Origin: Bacteroidota bacterium
GTDB taxonomy: Bacteria > Bacteroidota > Bacteroidia > Sphingobacteriales > Sphingobacteriaceae
Direction: 5' to 3'
NCBI GenBank assembly: GCA_013285685.1
Contig: JABDHD010000004.1
Span: 1-64,000 of the forward strand
DNA length: 64,000 bases
Positions 41,841 through 49,003 of this stretch are shown here, in pieces. The notes under the pieces are model-generated. The model was not told the DNA's origin and made no database searches. It saw nothing but the letters and a program-made list of their open reading frames with translations. Numbering within the stretch: the stretch's first letter is position 1; the number at the start of each line of letters is the position of its first letter. The position numbers and the translations under genes were made by a program.

Positions 41841-42383
41841 ATGACCTTGTCGAATTTCATTTCAAGATTAAACTGGCGGCTTATTGTAACTCACTTTATT
41901 GCCTGTTGGCTTTTTATCTATTCTTTTGAACAGTTTTCTTATTTACACGACATAGAATTTTGGACGACTATTTTAACTCATTCCAGAAGTTGGCTTGAAA
42001 ACCCCAGAAATTGGAATTTCGGAGCGGGTAGGTTGTCCCTCAATTTACTATGGCTTGGCCTAAGTGGCTTTGTAGGCTTTTTAATTGCATTTGCTATTTC
42101 CCTGACAATAACAATCAAAAAAGATTGGTTTTGGGTAAATTCATTAATTGTTTTTTTAGTCGGTTGTGTTTTAGGCTTATCTGATTCACTTGGCTGGCGT
42201 TACCTAAAAACCATATTCCTTGCGCCAGGGCGTTTATTCAACTCCAATACGATTTTGTATGTCATCGCGAACGGCATTGTGATGCTAACATTGGGGTTAT
42301 TATTATTCTTTTTAAACGGGATGCAGCGATTCGTGCGTCCTAAAATAATCCCTGGAACAATTGAAGAAATATCAACAGAATAA
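41841..42383 (+). CDS. Hypothetical membrane protein
   Basis: A 180-residue protein from the ATG at 41841 with four hydrophobic segments (about 12-30, 70-90, 99-117 and 140-160), consistent with a four-pass inner-membrane protein. LFIYSFEQFSYLHDIEFWTT and a charged C-terminal end (IPGTIEEISTE) are the only distinctive stretches. No family recognised. Flanked by carB (divergent) and a lipoprotein gene 63 bp downstream. Confidence 0.6.
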   Translation: MTLSNFISRLNWRLIVTHFIACWLFIYSFEQFSYLHDIEFWTTILTHSRSWLENPRNWNFGAGRLSLNLLWLGLSGFVGFLIAFAISLTITIKKDWFWVNSLIVFLVGCVLGLSDSLGWRYLKTIFLAPGRLFNSNTILYVIANGIVMLTLGLLLFFLNGMQRFVRPKIIPGTIEEISTE

Positions 42384-42446
42384 CATTTCATAATACTTAG
42401 TTTTATAGATATTACGTTCTTTGTTTTTTTAAAGGCTACTAATTCC

Positions 42447-42974
42447 ATGAGAACAAAAGCACTTCAAGTCCTTTCATTACTATTGCTTCTCTCCGGCTGC
42501 TCCATTTGGCAATCCGCTGTAAAATCAACCTTTCCTTATACTACCATCATAACCATACCGCGAACTTCGGCAGATAATGTCCTTCTGTCGGCATCGGGCA
42601 CAGCAAAAAGCTTCGACCAAAATTTTAATAAAAACGGCAATAATGCCAATAAGGTAAAAGATGTAAAAATCGCTTCGGCGAAAATTGAGTCTGATGATCC
42701 CGCTGATTTTAATCTCGGCAACTTGTCGGTGATAAAAGTTTACCTGTCAAAAACAGATGGCAGCGAAGAACTGCTTGTGGCCTCAAGAACTGATATAACG
42801 GCGCTTGTTGGCAACAGCCTGGTGCTGGATATTGATAACACCAAAATATTGGATGATCAGGTAAATCAGTCAAACGTCGGTATAAGGATGGAGTATCAAC
42901 TGCGGGACCATATTTATGTAAATGCGCATTTGAAGGTTGTGTTGAGTTTAAGGGCAAGCCCGGGCAGCAAATAG
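42447..42974 (+). CDS. Hypothetical lipoprotein
   Basis: A 175-residue protein with lipoprotein signal (lipobox LLSGC, Cys at about residue 18). The mature domain is beta-rich: TFPYTTIITIPRTSAD, NLSVIKVYLSKTDGSEELLV, IGIRMEYQLRDHIYVNA-like VGIRMEYQLRDHIYVNAHL. I do not recognise a family, though the layout is like outer-membrane lipoproteins of unknown function in this phylum. Convergent with the TonB gene (5-bp gap). Confidence 0.7.
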   Translation: MRTKALQVLSLLLLLSGCSIWQSAVKSTFPYTTIITIPRTSADNVLLSASGTAKSFDQNFNKNGNNANKVKDVKIASAKIESDDPADFNLGNLSVIKVYLSKTDGSEELLVASRTDITALVGNSLVLDIDNTKILDDQVNQSNVGIRMEYQLRDHIYVNAHLKVVLSLRASPGSK

Positions 42975-42979
42975 CCGCA

Positions 42980-43951
42980 TTAATTTCCGGTTAGTGCAAA
43001 ACTGATTGGTACGCTGTATATTACCCTTACCGGCCGGCCATATTGCACGCCCGGCTCCCACTTGGGTGACCTTTTAATTACCCTTACTGCTTCGGCGTCC
43101 AGGCTGGGACTAACGGAGCGCGTTACTTGCACATCGCTCACCTTGCCATCTTTTTCAACTACAAACGACACATTAACCCGACCTTGAATGTTTTTTTCAC
43201 GCGCATCGGTCGGGTAATTGATACTCCTGGACAGATAGTCGCCAAAAGCATCAAGGCCGCCTTTGAATTGCGGCGGTATGCCTCTTTTGGTGTAACTTAC
43301 AGCCTGGCCATCCTTATCTACGGACTTTCCCTCCGTCAATGCACCGTCTTTGTAATTCTCGGTGTAGGTAATACCCCTACCTTTATCTGTTCCTTTCCAA
43401 GCGCCGTCACGCTTGCCGTTTTTCACCGTACCTTCTTCTTCAATATAGCTAAATTTATCGTCGTAAACTTTGTAATATCCGTTGTTGTTCGCCACGAGGG
43501 CGGTTCCTAATGAATCGTAATTGGCTTTAATCAAATAATTGCCTTCAATGTCGTTGTACCGGTCGCCATTATCCGGATATTCTTTTTGCAGGTATAATTT
43601 GCCGTTCGGAAAAAAATCGTACTCGTCACCAACAGGGATGTTATTCTTATAGTTGACGACACTTTTCTTTGAACCATTTTTATAAAATGTAAGGCACTGA
43701 CCATCAAAGGCAGGGGGATCGACCGTGCTGGTTTTGCCTATCAACTTTCTTTTCCCATCCTTATAATATTCCGATATGTTATAAAGCCGCGAACCGGAAT
43801 CCGGCGCACTTACCAATCTAAAATAATCTGAACTATCTTTATTGGTAACATACCTGCCATTATCTTTCATAAAAGATACGCTGATGATCTTATCCTGGGC
43901 AAGGCAAATTGAAGACGAAAAAATTAGAACTAAGAAAAAGAGTGGTTTCAT
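42980..43951 (-). CDS. Energy transducer TonB with YwqK-like repeats
   Basis: A 323-residue secreted protein: signal peptide (1-18, ending SICLAQ). The middle (about 60-215) has MORN/YwqK-like repeats (EYYKDGKRKLIG, FYKNGSKKSVV, FFPNGKLYLQKEYPDNGDRY, VKNGKRDGAWKG). The C-terminal TonB domain (about 230-323) has INYPTDAREKNIQGRVNVSF, EKDGKVSDVQVTRSV and GRPVRVIYSVPISF. There is no N-terminal cytoplasmic anchor helix of classical TonB; this YwqK-TonB mix is common in Bacteroidota. May transmit energy to TonB-dependent transporters or act in the periplasm only. Downstream of panD on the same strand, 31-bp gap. Confidence 0.88.
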   Translation of the reverse strand: MKPLFFLVLIFSSSICLAQDKIISVSFMKDNGRYVTNKDSSDYFRLVSAPDSGSRLYNISEYYKDGKRKLIGKTSTVDPPAFDGQCLTFYKNGSKKSVVNYKNNIPVGDEYDFFPNGKLYLQKEYPDNGDRYNDIEGNYLIKANYDSLGTALVANNNGYYKVYDDKFSYIEEEGTVKNGKRDGAWKGTDKGRGITYTENYKDGALTEGKSVDKDGQAVSYTKRGIPPQFKGGLDAFGDYLSRSINYPTDAREKNIQGRVNVSFVVEKDGKVSDVQVTRSVSPSLDAEAVRVIKRSPKWEPGVQYGRPVRVIYSVPISFALTGN

Positions 43952-43982
43952 GTATAAAAATCAGTCTGTTAGATAAGCTAAT

Positions 43983-44333
43983 TTACTTAATTAGTTTATT
44001 ATCCGCATCCGGAAATATCAAAATTGGCTGGTATTTGCGCGCTTCGTCCATTTCCATGTAACCGTATGACATGATGATCACAATGTCTCCCAACTGGGCC
44101 AGCCGTGCCGTTGCGCCATTAAGGCAAATGGTGCCACTGCCCCTGTCGCCGCGGATCACGTAAGTTTCAAACCGGGCGCCATTGTTATTATTGACGATCT
44201 GCACCCGCTCGTTGGCGATGATGTTCGCCGCATCCATCAGATCCTCGTCGATGGTTATACTGCCCACATAATTCAATTCGGCCTGGGTAACCTTAGCCCG
44301 ATGGATCTTCGACTTCAATACTTGAATTACCAT
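43983..44333 (-). CDS. panD: Aspartate 1-decarboxylase
   Basis: A 116-residue proenzyme with the self-cleavage site GS in [15 protein letters not shown] (Gly24-Ser25 region), giving the pyruvoyl-bearing alpha chain. [16 protein letters not shown] and the C-terminal [19 protein letters not shown] match PanD. It makes beta-alanine for pantothenate/CoA synthesis. Length is normal. The gene stands alone, without panB/panC, with a word repeat in its promoter region. Confidence 0.96.
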   Translation of the reverse strand: MVIQVLKSKIHRAKVTQAELNYVGSITIDEDLMDAANIIANERVQIVNNNNGARFETYVIRGDRGSGTICLNGATARLAQLGDIVIIMSYGYMEMDEARKYQPILIFPDADNKLIK

Positions 44334-44350
44334 GAGGCAAAGTTAGGATT

Positions 44351-44449
44351 AGTTCATGGTTCATGGTTCATAGTTCATGGCTTTTTTTGCTCTTTGAGCA
44401 GCTACTAAGTCCATCCTGCCATGAACTATGAACCATGAACCATGAACTA
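44351..44449. repeat. GTTCATGG/CCATGAAC inverted word repeat between divergent genes
   Basis: On the left AGTTCATGGTTCATGGTTC and ATAGTTCATGG; on the right CCATGAACTATGAACC and ATGAACCATGAACT. It fills most of the gap between the panD start and the greA promoter. Because both flanking genes start here, it cannot be a simple terminator at this site. Confidence 0.88.
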
Positions 44450-44457
44450 AAAAGAAA

Positions 44458-44490
44458 TTTGCATATTAAAATATAAAAATCTTATCTTCG
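44458..44490 (+). promoter_or_regulatory. Promoter of greA
   Basis: TTTG at 44458-44461, a 21-base spacer and TATCTTCG at 44483-44490 (one mismatch to TAnnTTTG). Expected start about 44496, leaving a leader of about 135 nt before the ATG at 44632. Confidence 0.55.
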
Positions 44491-44504
44491 TTTTACGCTA
44501 AAAT

Positions 44505-44546
44505 CAAGACTATGCAGGCAATGCCGGTGTAGTCTTGTTTGTTTTT
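44505..44546 (+). promoter_or_regulatory. Hairpin and T-run in the greA leader (attenuator-like)
   Basis: CAAGACTA (44505-44512) pairs with TAGTCTTG (44530-44537); an inner GGC-AAT-GCC can extend the fold. TTTGTTTTTT follows at once, so the element resembles an intrinsic terminator located about 10 nt after the probable transcription start. A second T8 run follows AGGAGGGCGG at 44571-44588. Both precede the greA ATG. Confidence 0.5.
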
Positions 44547-44631
44547 TATGTGGATGCGTCCTTCGGTAACAGGAGGGCGGTTTTTTTTGGAACCAGTTGA
44601 ATCTGAATTATTAAAATTAAAATTGTGCGTT

Positions 44632-45105
44632 ATGGCAGATGTAGCATATTACACCAAAGAAGGTTTGGAGAAATTAAAGGAAGAATTACAACGTTTAAAA
44701 ACAGTTGGCCGGTCCAACATATCAAAAGCAATAGCTGAGGCGCGCGACAAGGGCGACCTATCGGAAAATGCCGAATACGATGCGGCCAAAGAAGCGCAGG
44801 GCCTGCACGAAGCCAAAATAGCCCAAATGCAGGAAGTAGTAGCAAGCGCGCGCCTGCTTGACGAATCGAAGCTCGACCTTTCGAAAGTTTTGGCTTTATC
44901 CCGGGTTAAAATAAAGAACGTTAAAAATGGGGCGGTAATGAGCTATCAGCTTGTTTCGGAAAGTGAAGCCGACCTTAAAGCCGGGAAAATATCGGTAAGC
45001 TCACCGATTGCAAAAGGCCTGCTTGGTAAAAAAGTAGGCGAAACAACCGAGATCACCGTTCCGGCCGGCAAAATAGAGTTTGAGATATTGGAGATAAGCC
45101 GTTAA
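44632..45105 (+). CDS. greA: Transcription elongation factor GreA
   Basis: A 157-residue protein: N-terminal coiled-coil (about 8-75) with the acidic loop DKGDLSENAEYDAAKEAQ at the tip that enters RNA polymerase, and a C-terminal FKBP-like domain ending VPAGKIEFEILEISR. It rescues backtracked polymerase by stimulating RNA cleavage. The ATG at 44632 gives the standard length; an earlier in-frame start would be in the hairpin leader. HIT-family gene follows about 100 bp downstream. Confidence 0.97.
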   Translation: MADVAYYTKEGLEKLKEELQRLKTVGRSNISKAIAEARDKGDLSENAEYDAAKEAQGLHEAKIAQMQEVVASARLLDESKLDLSKVLALSRVKIKNVKNGAVMSYQLVSESEADLKAGKISVSSPIAKGLLGKKVGETTEITVPAGKIEFEILEISR

Positions 45106-45111
45106 AACGAG

Positions 45112-45204
45112 TTAAAACAAGTTGTAAAGGTTGTAGAAGTTGTAAAGGTTGGAACGTTCACTAACCCTTACAACTTCTACAACCACTACAACCTTTACAA
45201 CTAA
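45112..45204. repeat. TTGTAAAGG/CCTTTACAA inverted word repeat
   Basis: On the left AGTTGTAAAGG-TTGTAGAAG-TTGTAAAGG; on the right CCTTACAACTTCTACAACC and ACTACAACCTTTACAACT. The right arm has one more unit than the left. It fills the gap between greA and the HIT gene, both on the plus strand. Confidence 0.9.
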
Positions 45205-45207
45205 AAC

Positions 45208-45600
45208 ATGACCATTTTTTCAAAAATAGTTGCAGGCGATATCCCGGCGCATGTGGTTGCCGAGACCATCGATTACCTGGCATTCCTGGATATCAGTCCG
45301 TTAGCTGAAGGGCATGTGCTCGTGATCCCCAAAAAAGAGGTGGATTATCTTTTTGACATGGACGACGATCTGTACACCGGCCTGCAGATATTTGCCAAGA
45401 TTGTTGCTACCGGCTTAAAAAAGGCTATCCCCTGCAAACGGATAGGCGTAGCCGTTATTGGTCTTGAGGTTCCGCATGCGCATATTCACCTGATCCCCAT
45501 GAACCGGGTAGATGACCTAAATTTTGCACGGCCAAAACTCAGTTTTACTAATGAGGAACTGGCGGCGACGGCGCTTAAGATAAGGGAAGCTTTAAGGTGA
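45208..45600 (+). CDS. HIT-family nucleotide hydrolase
   Basis: A 130-residue protein. HIT motif H-x-H-x-H-x-x is seen as PHAHIHLIPM (about 92-98), with the catalytic His in the middle. IFSKIVAGDIPAHVVAE at the start and FLDISPLAEGHVLVIPK (about 27-43) are HINT/Hit signatures. It hydrolyses AMP-linked small molecules such as ADP-ribose- or AMP-lysine-like adducts. Usual length. Next to greA on the same strand, as in many Bacteroidota genomes. Confidence 0.94.
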   Translation: MTIFSKIVAGDIPAHVVAETIDYLAFLDISPLAEGHVLVIPKKEVDYLFDMDDDLYTGLQIFAKIVATGLKKAIPCKRIGVAVIGLEVPHAHIHLIPMNRVDDLNFARPKLSFTNEELAATALKIREALR

Positions 45601-45706
45601 TGTGCAGATGTGCAAATGAACCGATTTGAAAATTTTTGGATTTGAGGATGTGAAAATGAACGCATCTTCACATTCGCACATCTGCACATCCGCACATCTT
45701 CACACA
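45600..45706. repeat. GATGTGC/GCACATC inverted word repeat
   Basis: On the left GATGTGCAGATGTGCAAATG, then GGATGTGAAAATGAACG; on the right CATCTTCACATTCGCACATC, TGCACATCCGCACATC and TTCAC. Between the convergent HIT and ruvC genes, so a bidirectional terminator is possible. Its right end overlaps the last codons of ruvC by a few bases. Confidence 0.88.
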
Positions 45707-46272
45707 ATCCGTTTCGCGTTATCCTTCGCAAATGTCTCCCAGCCTGAGTACGATTTTTTACCGCCACTATTCCCTCCGGGATTTCGCTGAAAGGCATGGC
45801 AAACCGCAACTGCCAGGCCGTCTGTTGCGTCCAGAAAATCGGGGGTCTCGGTAAATTTCAGCAGGTTTTGCAGCATAGCGGCCACCTGTTCTTTGGCGGC
45901 ATTGCCATTGCCGGTGATGGATTGTTTTATTTTACGGGGGGCATACTCCGTAATATCGATGTTCCGGGTTAATCCGGCGGCCATGCAAACGCCCTGCGCG
46001 CGGCCCAGCTTTAGCATCACTTGTATATTTTTACCATAGAACGGCGCCTCGATGGCCATACAATCAGGTTTGTAATTATCGATCAGCGCCAGGGTTTTTT
46101 CAAAAATGCGCTGCAGCTTCAGCATATGGTCGTCAATCTTTTCCATCTTCACCACACCCAGGCTGATCAGTTCTATTTTGGGGCCGGTTTCTTTGATGAG
46201 GCCATAGCCCATTACGGCCGTGCCTGGGTCGATGCCGAGGATGATGCGTTCTTTTTGGTGAATGACGTTCAT
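45700..46272 (-). CDS. ruvC: Holliday junction resolvase RuvC
   Basis: A 190-residue RNase-H-fold nuclease. Catalytic acids are visible in LGIDPGTAVMGYGLI (Asp), MAIEAPFYGKN (Glu) and the C-terminal DATDGLAVAVCHA (two Asp). PRKIKQSITGNGNAAKEQVA is the DNA-binding segment. It cleaves Holliday junctions in recombination with RuvAB, which are not in the window. Slightly longer than E. coli RuvC because of a C-terminal extension (residues 165-190). Confidence 0.97.
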   Translation of the reverse strand: MNVIHQKERIILGIDPGTAVMGYGLIKETGPKIELISLGVVKMEKIDDHMLKLQRIFEKTLALIDNYKPDCMAIEAPFYGKNIQVMLKLGRAQGVCMAAGLTRNIDITEYAPRKIKQSITGNGNAAKEQVAAMLQNLLKFTETPDFLDATDGLAVAVCHAFQRNPGGNSGGKKSYSGWETFAKDNAKRIV

Positions 46273-46274
46273 TT

Positions 46275-46415
46275 TTTAGTGGCAGTGGCGGTGGCAGTAG
46301 CAGTAGCAGTAGCAGTAGCAGTTTTTTAGCTTAAATTTTTCAGTTGTTAGCGGATAGCGCTTGAATTTGCAACCAACCATTGCAAACTGCTACTGCTACT
46401 TCAAACATCCCCCAA
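46275..46415. repeat. GGCAGTAGCAG/CTGCTACTG inverted word repeat
   Basis: On the left GTGGCAGTGGCGGTGGCAGT and five copies of AGTAGC; on the right TTGCAAACTGCTACTGCTAC. The left is a trinucleotide-like array (AGT/GGC) and the right its degenerate complement. Between ruvC and aat on the same strand. Confidence 0.8.
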
Positions 46416-46424
46416 AGATACTAT

Positions 46425-47051
46425 TCACCCCCGTAATATCCCGATGTATTCTTCCCTGCTGATCATCCGTGCACCCATTGAAGCCAAATGACCGGTGTAA
46501 ACCTGGCAATCTACCAGCGAAAAACCCATTCCGCACAAATGTACCAAGGCAACTTTCGAGGCATTGCTCACATTGCTAAACATGCTTTCTCCGCAAAATA
46601 CCGTTTCAACCTGTACGCCGTAAAGGCCGCCGGCAAGCTCTCCGTTTTGCCAAACCTCAACAGAATGGGCATTGCCTTTTTGGTGCAGTTCAATATAAGC
46701 CGCCTTCATTTCACCGGTTATCCAGGTACCGTCCTGGCCAGGGCGCGGGGCCAGCGAGCAAGCATCGATCACCCCGGCAAAGGCATGGTCAATGGTTACC
46801 GTAAATTTATTCAATCTTAAAACCTGACGCAGCGACTTAGTCACCTTTAATTCCCCCGGAAAAAGCACAAAACGTTCATGTGGCGAATACCACAATATCG
46901 GCGTATCATCGCTGTACCAGGGGAAGATACTATTGTGGTAAGCCAGCAACAGGCGCTCAACCGACAGGTCGCCGCCAATGGCTAGCAGGCCATCTGCTTC
47001 AGCAAGCACGGGATCGGGAAACAACAAACGCTCATCCAGCCTGAATATCAT
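46425..47051 (-). CDS. aat: Leucyl/phenylalanyl-tRNA-protein transferase
   Basis: A 208-residue protein. GLLAIGGDLSVERLLLAYHN, GIFPWYSDDTP-like SIFPWYSDDTPILWYSP and GGLYGVQVETVFCGESMFS are Aat signatures; the last holds the acceptor-binding loop. It adds Leu or Phe to N-terminal Arg/Lys of proteins for the N-end rule. Normal length. Its stop is 10 bp after the start of a DUF3857 gene on the same strand, so it may be translated with the array downstream of it. Confidence 0.95.
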   Translation of the reverse strand: MIFRLDERLLFPDPVLAEADGLLAIGGDLSVERLLLAYHNSIFPWYSDDTPILWYSPHERFVLFPGELKVTKSLRQVLRLNKFTVTIDHAFAGVIDACSLAPRPGQDGTWITGEMKAAYIELHQKGNAHSVEVWQNGELAGGLYGVQVETVFCGESMFSNVSNASKVALVHLCGMGFSLVDCQVYTGHLASMGARMISREEYIGILRG

Positions 47052-47061
47052 CAGGACAAAT

Positions 47062-48993
47062 TTACGCCTTCCGCTTTATTACCAGCTTTTTGTTTTGTGC
47101 TTTGGCAACAGCATCCAAAAACTCCTGTAATTCGGTGTATTTGGCCGCAGGAATCACGTGGTTGGTTATATCAAATTTGGCTGTGCTTGTTACCTGGTTC
47201 TTTGCGGCGTCATAGGCGTATTTAACATCATAATCGCCATAACTGAATTTTAAGCTTTGATTAGTCGGTAACGTTTCTATATCGAAGCCTTGGGGCAGGT
47301 CGATGGTCGTAACGCAGGTTTTTTCAATCGGCGACTCAAAATAATAGTCTGACTTTCTGTGCTCTTCAACAGGGATAGTAAACCCAACCAAGTCAAAAAC
47401 ATGGGGACGGTAAAATTGCTTATCGCCGGCGGCTATATCGCAAAACTTATCATATTCCATGTCCAGGTCAACTTCCTTTATACCGTTAAGGTCGGTCATC
47501 GGTTTGACATCGAATGAGATAGGTTGCTTGATATTAAGCCCGCGCATAAAAGCCTCCTTTTGCTCATCAGCTTTTAGGGTGGCAAAGCCAATGTACTCAT
47601 CCCTATACACCCCGGTTGATGAAATTTTTATTTGCGCTTTGGCGCCGCCGTCCGCGTCAAGCGTTATATGAGCCTGGCTGTTAAACTGGTTGTCCTGCAT
47701 CGTACTGCGTGGCGTCCTTACCAGTTTGCCACCGTCTTCTGTGATCAGCAGCGCATTCCTGTTTTCGGTAAATGAGCCCAACTTTCCAAACGGCTGCGTG
47801 GTGCTCGTGCATTCAAGCCAGGTAGTGTCGCCTTTAAATGGAATGCATAATATTTCGTGATTGAAGGGGTTGAAAGGAAATGACGGGTCTGCCGGTTCCT
47901 TGTTTGGTTCAGCATTTATCACCGCGCAGTACGAATTAATATTAACCGCTCTTAGCAATGCGCACATATAGTTCGACAGCGCCTTACAGTCGCCATATTT
48001 CTTTTGATCTACAAACATCGCCGGAAACGGCTGATAACCGCCTATTCCGAGCTGTACGCTAACGTATCGCATATTTTGCTGCAAATAGTTATACAGGAAC
48101 CGCGCTTTTCCCTCATCCGTTTTTATCGTATCGGTCATTTTTTTTATCTCTGCTGCCCGTTCCGCAGTGAGCGAGTTTACCTGTGAATTAAGCCCCCATA
48201 TCCACTTGCCAAAAGCCTTCCACGTGCTGAAATCTCCGGCAAAGCCGTAAAACTGGAAATTTTTTGCGTTGAACTCTATCCTTGGCAACACCCGCCAGGC
48301 TTCTGCTTTTTCTTCCAGCTTTATCGCTTTTAGGTTTTTTACTTCCCATCTGTAATGGTAGATGCTGCCGTTAATCTCCCGCGATGGTTTTATATCTATA
48401 TTTTTATTCAGGTACCTGAAGCCCGCCGTAGTATCCGCTGTTACCTGATAGATGCTGTATTGTATAGCTTGCTGGTCGTGTTGTATACGCCATTGATCCA
48501 GGTCGGTAGCACTGGTTATCTCCTCTTCATACTCTGTTTCAATGGTTTCAGGATAGCTGGGCACGGTATGCTTTATACCCAAAAAACGATCGTCGGTCAC
48601 GATACTGAACCCGTCTGACGCAGCGCCGTCATACATATCGCTTTTGTGATACTTTTTTATGACGTTGCCGGCAGGATCAAACACGCGCATTTCAATGCTG
48701 CTGTAATTGTCGTATTTTCTGTTATAGGGTAAAACAAAAACCGCTTCATCGTCGCCTTTCTCGTTCAATATGGTCACCACCTCGTGAACCTTGATCGCTT
48801 CCTTTCCGGGCCCCTTCACCACCACATTTTTTTCATAAAAGCGCACCACCGAATTTGCATTATCTTTTAGCGAATCCGGTATTCCTGTCGCGATGTAGGC
48901 TTCTTTAGGTGGCTCTGTCTCCTGCCCCATTGCACTGCCTGCTGCAGCGCAAATCGTCACTGCAATAAAGAGGCTGTTTAAAATTTTATTCAT
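47062..48993 (-). CDS. DUF3857/transglutaminase-like protein A, catalytic triad present
   Basis: A 643-residue secreted protein, signal peptide 1-24 (ends SAMGQ). N-terminal DUF3857 (about 60-230), transglutaminase-like core (about 290-400), DUF3858-like C-terminus. The triad is visible: Cys336 in KKYGDCKALSNYM, His379 in NPFNHEILCIPF, and Glu394 in TTWLECTSTTQPFG. It is the only one of eight copies with Cys and His. It may act as a protease, transglutaminase or peptidoglycan-peptide amidase outside the cell, but the substrate is unknown. Most divergent member; last gene of the array, 10 bp after its neighbour. Confidence 0.9.
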   Translation of the reverse strand: MNKILNSLFIAVTICAAAGSAMGQETEPPKEAYIATGIPDSLKDNANSVVRFYEKNVVVKGPGKEAIKVHEVVTILNEKGDDEAVFVLPYNRKYDNYSSIEMRVFDPAGNVIKKYHKSDMYDGAASDGFSIVTDDRFLGIKHTVPSYPETIETEYEEEITSATDLDQWRIQHDQQAIQYSIYQVTADTTAGFRYLNKNIDIKPSREINGSIYHYRWEVKNLKAIKLEEKAEAWRVLPRIEFNAKNFQFYGFAGDFSTWKAFGKWIWGLNSQVNSLTAERAAEIKKMTDTIKTDEGKARFLYNYLQQNMRYVSVQLGIGGYQPFPAMFVDQKKYGDCKALSNYMCALLRAVNINSYCAVINAEPNKEPADPSFPFNPFNHEILCIPFKGDTTWLECTSTTQPFGKLGSFTENRNALLITEDGGKLVRTPRSTMQDNQFNSQAHITLDADGGAKAQIKISSTGVYRDEYIGFATLKADEQKEAFMRGLNIKQPISFDVKPMTDLNGIKEVDLDMEYDKFCDIAAGDKQFYRPHVFDLVGFTIPVEEHRKSDYYFESPIEKTCVTTIDLPQGFDIETLPTNQSLKFSYGDYDVKYAYDAAKNQVTSTAKFDITNHVIPAAKYTELQEFLDAVAKAQNKKLVIKRKA

Positions 48994-49003
48994 AAAGTTT
49001 TGG

